Origin: Patescibacteria group bacterium
Lineage (GTDB): Bacteria > Patescibacteriota > Gracilibacteria > UBA1369 > PNNO01
Assembly (NCBI GenBank): GCA_018821175.1
Contig: JAHJMX010000044.1
Location: 1 to 10,753, forward strand
Direction of reading: 5' to 3'
Length of the DNA: 10,753 nucleotides
Positions 5,659 to 10,753 of the stretch are shown here, in pieces. Position numbers and translations under genes: made by a program. The notes beneath the pieces were generated by a model, which made no database searches, was not told where the DNA came from, and worked only from the letters and a program-made list of their open reading frames with translations. How positions within the stretch are numbered: position 1 is the stretch's first letter; every line of letters starts with the position of its first letter.

Positions 5659-6954
5659 ATGACAGTTTTTATAAAAGATATAAAAGATTACGTTGGGAAA
5701 TATGTGACAATACAAGGCTGGATGTATAACAAGCGTGGAAGTGGGAAAATTTTATTCCTTGAATTACGCGATGGGACCGGATTAATCCAAGGAATTGCAG
5801 TCCAAGGCTCTGTTTCTGATGAAATTTTTGCAAAATGCGATTCTCTTACAATAGAATCAGCCGTCAAAGTTACTGGAGAAATAACAGCTCATCCAAAACA
5901 CGAAGATTTATTTGAACTTCAGATAAAAGATATAGAAATTGTTTTTTTGAATACTGATGAATATCCTATTTCAAAAAAAGATCATGGACCTGATTTCTTG
6001 TTAAACAACAGACATTTATGGCTTCGCTCAAAGAAACAATGGGCAATCCAAAAAATACGAAACACAATAATCAACGCAACTTACGAGTATTTAAATAAAA
6101 GTGGATTTACGAAATTTGATTCACCAATTTTGACCCCAAATGCATGCGAAGGGACAACTGAACTTTTTGAAGTTGAATATTTTGATGAAGGCAGTGCATA
6201 TCTTTCTCAATCTGGGCAACTTTACCTTGAAGCTGGTATTTACAGCCTTGGGAGATGTTTCGATTTTGGCCCAGTTTTCCGTGCAGAAAAATCAAAAACA
6301 CGCCGCCACTTAACTGAATTTTGGATGATGGATGCGGAAGCTGCATTTGTTGAACATGAAGAAAATATGAAAATTCAAGAAGGACTCGTAGTATATATAG
6401 TCAAGAAAGTGCTTGCAGAAAACAAAAAAGAACTCGATTGTTTGGAACGTGACATTGAACCACTTAAAAAAATCGAAGCTCCATTTATCAGGAAAACTCA
6501 TGCTGAAGTTGTAAAAGAACTTCAAGAAATGGGGTCTGATATTGGTGAACGTGATGATTTAGGTGCTGATGACGAGACAATTCTAACTAAAAAATACGAC
6601 AAACCAATTTTCGTAGAAAAATACCCTGCTGAAGTCAAAGCTTTTTATATGAAACGTGATCCACAAGATGAAAGTGTTGTTCTTGGATCTGACTTGCTAG
6701 CTCCGGAAGGATATGGAGAAATCATTGGCGGAAGCCAAAGAGAAGACAATTACGACATTTTGCTTGGCCGCATCAAAGGACACAAGCTTCCAGAAGATGC
6801 ATTTGCTTGGTATTTGGATTTAAGAAAATATGGATCAGTTCCACATAGCGGATTTGGCTATGGGCTAGAGAGATTAACTGCTTGGATATGCGGGACAAGT
6901 CATATTCGTGAAACTATCCCATTCCCAAGGATGATTAGTCGTTTAACGCCGTAA
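5659..6954 (+). CDS. asnS: Asparagine-tRNA ligase, archaeal-type
   Basis: This class IIb synthetase charges tRNA-Asn with asparagine using ATP in the cytoplasm. The 431 residues comprise an N-terminal OB-fold anticodon domain (about 1-100, with TIQGWMYNKRGSGKILFLELRD) and a class II catalytic core: QSGQLYLE (184-191), motif 2 GPVFRAEKSKTRRHLTEFW (204-222), APEGYGEIIGGSQRE (348-362) and motif 3 GFGYGLERLTAWI (398-410), ending RETIPFPR. The APEGYGEIIGGSQ form separates AsnRS from AspRS and is the one I associate with archaeal-type enzymes; the common bacterial form differs here. The start is the ATG exactly 30 nt after its -10 box; no Shine-Dalgarno site is seen. The gene appears monocistronic, with only a small hairpin after it. 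Confidence 0.94.
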   Translation: MTVFIKDIKDYVGKYVTIQGWMYNKRGSGKILFLELRDGTGLIQGIAVQGSVSDEIFAKCDSLTIESAVKVTGEITAHPKHEDLFELQIKDIEIVFLNTDEYPISKKDHGPDFLLNNRHLWLRSKKQWAIQKIRNTIINATYEYLNKSGFTKFDSPILTPNACEGTTELFEVEYFDEGSAYLSQSGQLYLEAGIYSLGRCFDFGPVFRAEKSKTRRHLTEFWMMDAEAAFVEHEENMKIQEGLVVYIVKKVLAENKKELDCLERDIEPLKKIEAPFIRKTHAEVVKELQEMGSDIGERDDLGADDETILTKKYDKPIFVEKYPAEVKAFYMKRDPQDESVVLGSDLLAPEGYGEIIGGSQREDNYDILLGRIKGHKLPEDAFAWYLDLRKYGSVPHSGFGYGLERLTAWICGTSHIRETIPFPRMISRLTP

Positions 6955-6962
6955 AAAGGCGT
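6946..6962 (+). other. Small stem-loop over the asnS stop codon
   Basis: ACGCC (6946-6950) pairs with GGCGT (6958-6962); the TAA stop lies in the GTAAAAA loop. No T-run follows, so it is not a standard intrinsic terminator, though it could shape the mRNA 3' end. Confidence 0.4.
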
Positions 6963-6994
6963 GAATTAAGCCATTATGCCATTGCGCGGATTTA

Positions 6995-7014
6995 TTTGAC
7001 AAACGTTTGACAAA
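6995..7014 (+). repeat. Direct repeat TTTGACAAA spaced one helical turn
   Basis: TTTGACAAA occurs at 6995-7003 and 7006-7014, offset by 11 bp, with the palindrome AAACGTTT (7001-7008) at the junction. Both copies contain a perfect -35 hexamer. The second belongs to the promoter at 7007-7035; the first could pair with CATAAT at 7018-7023 (16-bp spacer). Confidence 0.6.
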
Positions 7015-7035
7015 TTGCATAATAAATTATATAGT
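7007..7035 (+). promoter_or_regulatory. Promoter of the 7066 gene
   Basis: TTGACA (7007-7012), a 17-bp spacer and TATAGT (7030-7035), ending exactly 30 nt before the ATG at 7066. The leader contains a start-stop pair (ATGTAA, 7050-7055) out of frame with the gene. Confidence 0.75.
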
Positions 7036-7065
7036 AGGATCGAACAAGTATGTAAAAACTTTTCT

Positions 7066-7962
7066 ATGGGAGTTAGACATGAAAAACAAGGAGATCGCTC
7101 TGCAATTCCAACAATTACCCCTGTTGATACAACAGAAGTAATTATAATTCCGGATGTAGAAAATATACCTACTGGAATTGAAGGAGCAAAAGATTTAACA
7201 GAAAATCAAATTTTAACAGAAAAGAAAGTTTTAAGAGTGATAACTTCTGGTGATGATAATGCTGGAGTAGTTGAACAACCACAAGAAGAAGACTCGATGG
7301 GGGCTTATACTGGAGAAATCAGGCAGCGCTTAAACAGGGAAGAAAACAAAGGAGCTCTACAGTTTGATGAACTTTTTACAAAAATTCGCCAAGCAAGAGA
7401 AAAAAATGAAGTTAAATTAGTCAAACTTTTAACTGAACAACTTGAGGAAGAATTGAAAAAAACAGATGATCTTAATATTTACACATTAAGGGCTCTTACT
7501 AGGACATATTTAAATGCAGCTCTTAATACAGATGATGCTCAAGCGGCTAAAAAACTAGGTGAAAGAATGGATATCTTCCATCTTAAAGAAAAACTTGCTG
7601 TAACACCACATGATAAAAAATTATCTGAAACTTTAGGGAAAGTTCAAAGAATACTTACATTAGTTCAACTAGTAAAAAACTTGAATCCTGAACTTTACAA
7701 AACTCAACAAGAATTAATTGGATATTTCAAAGAAGCTCAACAATGGGCTCCAGAAGATCAAAAACAAGAAATATCAGCAAAGCAAAAGACATTTGATGTA
7801 ATAATAGACACTGAAAGTTACGACAACAAATGTAAAAAACTTCTTAATGAAGCTGGCGTTAAATTATCAAACGCATTCCAAGAAAAATATCAGGATTGGT
7901 GTGATGCTGCGAAAAAAATGGTAATTCAAAAAAACGCAAAAAAGAAAACAGCAAATGGATAA
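7066..7962 (+). CDS. Hypothetical charged helical protein
   Basis: I do not recognise the 299-codon reading frame (298 residues). Residues about 1-85 look extended and low in predicted structure, rich in Thr, Pro, Glu and Asp. The rest is almost entirely charged alpha-helix (Lys, Glu and Gln rich), with no membrane segment and no signal peptide, so it should be cytoplasmic. Helical pairs such as LFTKIRQAREKNEVKLVK and LNIYTLRALTRTYLNAAL suggest a helical-repeat or coiled-coil body. Only two Cys are present, near the C-terminus. The TTG at 7015 would lie within the promoter, so the ATG at 7066 is chosen. The next gene (8114) has a similar disordered-head, helical-body plan, its own promoter, and no clear sequence identity to this one. 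A strong terminator follows. Confidence 0.8.
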   Translation: MGVRHEKQGDRSAIPTITPVDTTEVIIIPDVENIPTGIEGAKDLTENQILTEKKVLRVITSGDDNAGVVEQPQEEDSMGAYTGEIRQRLNREENKGALQFDELFTKIRQAREKNEVKLVKLLTEQLEEELKKTDDLNIYTLRALTRTYLNAALNTDDAQAAKKLGERMDIFHLKEKLAVTPHDKKLSETLGKVQRILTLVQLVKNLNPELYKTQQELIGYFKEAQQWAPEDQKQEISAKQKTFDVIIDTESYDNKCKKLLNEAGVKLSNAFQEKYQDWCDAAKKMVIQKNAKKKTANG

Positions 7963-7981
7963 TAATCAATAATTAAAATTG

Positions 7982-8015
7982 AAAAGACACACATTACCTG
8001 TGTGTCTTTTTTTTT
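7982..8015 (+). terminator. Strong intrinsic terminator after the 7066 gene
   Basis: A perfect 12-bp stem, AAAAGACACACA (7982-7993) with TGTGTGTCTTTT (7999-8010), closes a 5-nt loop, and the T-run continues to 8015. It begins 20 bases after the stop. Confidence 0.93.
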
Positions 8016-8054
8016 CGCAATGTAAGAATTTTACAGCCAATGGGATTATGTAGC

Positions 8055-8083
8055 TTGACAAATTTAGCATAAAGTCGTAAAAT
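8055..8083 (+). promoter_or_regulatory. Promoter of the 8114 gene
   Basis: TTGACA (8055-8060), a 17-bp spacer and TAAAAT (8078-8083), ending exactly 30 nt before the ATG. The predicted start near 8090 gives a leader of about 24 nt. Confidence 0.75.
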
Positions 8084-8113
8084 CACCCCCTGCATAAATA
8101 ACCTATTTATAAA

Positions 8114-8917
8114 ATGAGTGGAGAAAACACACCATTAGAAGAGAAACCTGCATTAACTCTTGTTCAAGGAGGAGAACCAGAAAATAAACCCCTGACTTTA
8201 AAGGAACAAATTGCCGAAGTGTTAAAAGCTCAAAAGTTGGAAGAAGGCAAAAAGCTTCATACGAAATTCAACCAAGTGTCAGAATTAAGCCAAGAAATAG
8301 AAGAAGTACAAAGAAGTATTGAAATTGAACAAAGTGGCGTTTTGCAAGATGCGTTTCGGGAAAAAATTTCCAATTTAATTAATTCAAGTATCGCCGAAAG
8401 GGATAATTTAGTTGAAGACGATCAATTCAAAATCTATGCAATTGGAGAATTGAAAAAATCAATAAAAAAAATTGAAACAATTAAAGATCTTGAAGATTTG
8501 ATACATAAAGCAAATGATTGGTATAAAGTTGCGGAAATCGGGACAAAAAGAGGTTATAGAAATGGAGAAATAAGAATTGGGAAATCTGAGGATGAAGAAG
8601 TGCAAAGAAAAATGGCTGGATTACGCGATTCATTCCTTAGCAAGCTCAATTATTTGCGTGAAAAAAATATAGAATTATTAATAGATGAAGTAAATAAAGC
8701 TAGCGAAAATAAAATAGAAGGATTAAAAACGCTAGACGCTGTTATCGACAATGCAATTGATCAAAAATTCTTATACTCTGAGCAATTCGACAATGGTACA
8801 TATAGAATCTTCAGTACGGAATTCACCCCTTCTCGCGATGACAATACACCAACAGTTAATGCTTTGAAAAAATTAACAAATGCAATATTCGCGAAGTATA
8901 AATCATACAAACAATAA
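8114..8917 (+). CDS. Hypothetical coiled-coil protein
   Basis: The 267-residue product is not recognised. Residues about 1-28 are Pro/Glu-rich and probably disordered. Residues about 29-75 carry heptad-like hydrophobic spacing (LKEQIAEVLKAQKLEEG, then SELSQEIEEVQRSIEIEQ) and probably form a coiled coil; the remainder is helical until a Ser/Thr/Phe-rich segment near 222-245 (FDNGTYRIFSTEF) that may be a short sheet, followed by a last helix. There is no membrane segment, no signal peptide and no Cys. The start is the first ATG after the promoter. It converges on alr with a 31-base gap and no recognisable terminator. Its plan resembles that of the gene before it. Confidence 0.8.
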   Translation: MSGENTPLEEKPALTLVQGGEPENKPLTLKEQIAEVLKAQKLEEGKKLHTKFNQVSELSQEIEEVQRSIEIEQSGVLQDAFREKISNLINSSIAERDNLVEDDQFKIYAIGELKKSIKKIETIKDLEDLIHKANDWYKVAEIGTKRGYRNGEIRIGKSEDEEVQRKMAGLRDSFLSKLNYLREKNIELLIDEVNKASENKIEGLKTLDAVIDNAIDQKFLYSEQFDNGTYRIFSTEFTPSRDDNTPTVNALKKLTNAIFAKYKSYKQ

Positions 8918-8948
8918 ACTTCGTATCCCTTAATCAACTTGTGCGATT

Positions 8949-10124
8949 TTATTTCACAATACGCCTAATAGTTGGAGAGATGTGCGTCCAAATAACATAC
9001 GGAATAGTTTTTGTCGTTTTGGCGATTTGTTCAACATTATTGGCTTCATCTCGGCTTGTTCCAATAACATTCACCTTGTCCCATTTTGCAGAAATTTTCA
9101 CATTTGAGAGATCTATAACCGTTAAATTCATGCAAACACGCCCAAGGATTTTACAAGGCTTCCCCTTACAATACATAAACCCTTTGTTGCTTAATCTTCT
9201 ATCAACACCCTCATAATAACCAGCAGGGATTACCCCGATTTTCATTTTACGATCAGCAATAAAAGTGCATCCATAACTAACGCAATCCCCTTTTTCCAAC
9301 TCCTTAATATCAATAATAGTAGAATCAAAAGAAAGCACTGGTTTTAATTTTTCGAAGTGATATTTCTTGTAATATTTATCACTTGGATCCAAAGATGACT
9401 GCCCGTAAAGTCCCAGCCCAATACGAATCATATTAAATTCCTTTGAGAAAATTTTTGCTGCGCCTGCAGTTGCCGAAATATGTTTCCATTTTGGATTAGC
9501 CCCGCATTGCTTTGCGATTTTCAAAGCTTTTTTGAAATTTTTCACCTGAACTTGATTCCAATCAATATTATCTGGATTATCACTATCAGCTAGATGCGTA
9601 AAAATACCTTCCAATTCTAATTTTGGATAATTTTGGATTAATTTAACAACTTCTCCTGTTTCTTCGACTTGAATCCCTTGCCGCCGCATACCAGTATCAA
9701 TTTTCAAATGAATTTTAATGTTTTCGTTTAATTTACCAAGCGCTTCAACTGTTTCACGATCCATCACTGTAACAGCTATATTTTTGAATGACGTATATTT
9801 GTAATTATCCGGATGAGTATACCCAATCACAAGACTTGGAGTCTTGACGCCGGCTTTACGCAATTTAAAAGCTTCATAAAAACTATCAACAATAATGTAT
9901 GGAACATCATATTGATCTACAATTTTTGCAATTTCAACAAGTCCATGTCCGTATGCATTGCTCTTGAGGACAGGACAAACCTTTGACTCAGGGTGCAACT
10001 TCTTAAAAAAATCTAGATTATATTTCAAAGCACTTTGAGAGAGAGTAACCGTGTTTAAAACACGCAATTTTCGGCTTATTTTTCTAAACAAACGCTGTTT
10101 GTAATAATTAAGCCTACGAAGCAT
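8949..10124 (-). CDS. alr: Alanine racemase
   Basis: This PLP enzyme interconverts L- and D-alanine, supplying D-alanine for peptidoglycan. The 391 residues hold the TIM-barrel with the PLP lysine in VLKSNAYGHG (Lys 54), KIDTGMRRQG (141-150), FTHLADSD (175-182), the phosphate-binding region RIGLGLYG (234-241), and the C-terminal beta domain with the catalytic tyrosine in VSYGCTF (Tyr 284) and CMNLT (331-335). Where many relatives have GYADG and CMDQ, this one has GYYEG and CMNLT. About 24 basic residues precede the usual start of the fold (LNTVTLSQSALKYN), slightly longer than typical. The start has no Shine-Dalgarno site. Only weak promoter boxes are seen upstream (TTGATT at 10184-10179 and TAAATA at 10160-10155, the latter ending 30 nt before the ATG). 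The neighbouring VCBS gene ends 56 bases upstream. Confidence 0.93.
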   Translation of the reverse strand: MLRRLNYYKQRLFRKISRKLRVLNTVTLSQSALKYNLDFFKKLHPESKVCPVLKSNAYGHGLVEIAKIVDQYDVPYIIVDSFYEAFKLRKAGVKTPSLVIGYTHPDNYKYTSFKNIAVTVMDRETVEALGKLNENIKIHLKIDTGMRRQGIQVEETGEVVKLIQNYPKLELEGIFTHLADSDNPDNIDWNQVQVKNFKKALKIAKQCGANPKWKHISATAGAAKIFSKEFNMIRIGLGLYGQSSLDPSDKYYKKYHFEKLKPVLSFDSTIIDIKELEKGDCVSYGCTFIADRKMKIGVIPAGYYEGVDRRLSNKGFMYCKGKPCKILGRVCMNLTVIDLSNVKISAKWDKVNVIGTSRDEANNVEQIAKTTKTIPYVIWTHISPTIRRIVK

Positions 10125-10180
10125 ATGAAGATAATTTTTTATACGGATGTTATCTATTTAAAAGGATTTTGAGAGCAAAA

Positions 10181-10753
10181 TCAAATATATTCCAATGAAA
10201 ATTCGTCGTATCTACCAACGTCGCTCCTCCATTCCAACCAAAATCCCCATTCATTCCATTCCCAAATTGCAACTGCTTGCCCTGTTTGACCTTTACCCCA
10301 TTTATAAGGACGTTCCAGCACAATCATTTCATTTTTCCCATCATTATCAATATCAACAAGCTGAGTTTGCGTGTTAATGTAAGGCAAATTCGAAGAATTC
10401 CATTTTGATTTCATTTTACCATCTTCAAAACTATATAAGAATAAATGAAATTTATAAGAATCATCATTTTCTTTCTCCCAAAATGGCAAAGAGTCGCCAT
10501 AATTCCCATTTTTCCAAAGATAAAGAACCAAATCGTCAAATCCATCATTATCAAAATCTCCAATCAAAAATTCTGTAACGTCAAACGCTGGATCTGATTT
10601 GAAAATTTCTTCATCATTTTGAGAAATCAGAAGTTGACCATCTTCAAGAACAATTTTCAGCTTCTGGCCATTCCCATAAAAATCAAAATATTGAGGTGTC
10701 GCAATAGGATTTGAATCAAATTCAGGAACTTTGAAAAATACCTCAGTACTAAA
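10181..10753 (-). CDS. VCBS/FG-GAP repeat protein, N-terminus beyond window
   Basis: The frame is open from the window edge (codon 1 here) to a TGA at 10183-10181, giving the last 190 residues; there is no in-frame ATG before the first repeat, so the start lies outside. Two clear calcium-binding-type repeat motifs occur, DFDNDGFDDL (66-75) and DIDNDGKNEM (134-143), and FDFYGNGQKLKIV (23-35) looks like a degenerate third. The end is rich in Trp (AIWEWNEWGFWLEWRS). Such repeats form beta-propeller blades, usually in secreted or surface proteins. This is the only TGA stop in the window; reading through it would add only eight codons before TAG. Function beyond surface binding cannot be inferred. 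It lies in the same direction as alr with a 56-base gap. Confidence 0.82.
   Translation of the reverse strand, partial: FSTEVFFKVPEFDSNPIATPQYFDFYGNGQKLKIVLEDGQLLISQNDEEIFKSDPAFDVTEFLIGDFDNDGFDDLVLYLWKNGNYGDSLPFWEKENDDSYKFHLFLYSFEDGKMKSKWNSSNLPYINTQTQLVDIDNDGKNEMIVLERPYKWGKGQTGQAVAIWEWNEWGFWLEWRSDVGRYDEFSLEYI

Noticed and set aside
8892..8923. Inverted repeat CGAAGT/ACTTCG at the end of the 8114 gene as a terminator
   Set aside because: The loop is 20 nt, the stem is only 6 bp, part of it lies in the coding region, and no T-run follows on either strand.
10181..10183. Possible UGA recoding (Gracilibacteria-type code 25) at the VCBS stop
   Set aside because: Read-through would add only eight codons before TAG, and full-length conserved genes in the window contain no internal TGA and use GGN for glycine.

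Overview
The window is AT-rich, densely packed DNA with short intergenic gaps. Most start codons lack a recognisable Shine-Dalgarno sequence. Stop codons are nearly all TAA or TAG; one TGA is used, and no conserved gene contains an in-frame TGA, so the ordinary bacterial code fits. The mix of a minimal c-di-AMP module, a single-domain YqeY, an archaeal-flavoured AsnRS, membrane-anchored orphan proteins and several unrecognised helical proteins suggests an uncultivated bacterium with a reduced genome, most likely Patescibacteria/CPR (Peregrinibacteria or Gracilibacteria-like). This placement is an inference; no rRNA or other decisive marker is present.

Layout, left to right. Minus strand, 1-3693: a YbbR/CdaR regulator (cut by the window start), the membrane diadenylate cyclase CdaA, a membrane-anchored cupredoxin-like protein with an acidic linker, and guanine deaminase. 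CdaA and CdaR overlap by one base and form the c-di-AMP synthesis unit. Plus strand, 3776-4925: a small protein with a J-domain-like HPD tail, then a GatB/YqeY-domain protein, closed by a bidirectional terminator. Minus, 5000-5479: a one-TM protein with internal repeats, divergent from asnS (5659-6954, plus). Plus, 7066-8917: two unrecognised, highly charged helical proteins, each with its own promoter. Minus, 8949-10753: alanine racemase, preceded by the 3' part of a VCBS/FG-GAP repeat protein that runs out of the window.

The clearest unexplained signal is regulatory. Nearly every gene or operon has a readable sigma70-type promoter with a 17-bp spacer. In four genes (3835, asnS, 7066, 8114) the -10 box ends exactly 30 nt before the ATG, and a weaker candidate at guaD has the same geometry. 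At cdaA and yqeY an intrinsic terminator for the upstream gene overlaps the promoter of the downstream gene, so the new transcript should start after the first hairpin arm.

Protein-level oddities are a His-to-Tyr change in the copper site of the cupredoxin and an RHK instead of RHR in CdaA. No tRNA, rRNA, CRISPR array, transposase or phage gene was seen, and there is no gene-free stretch longer than 300 bases.
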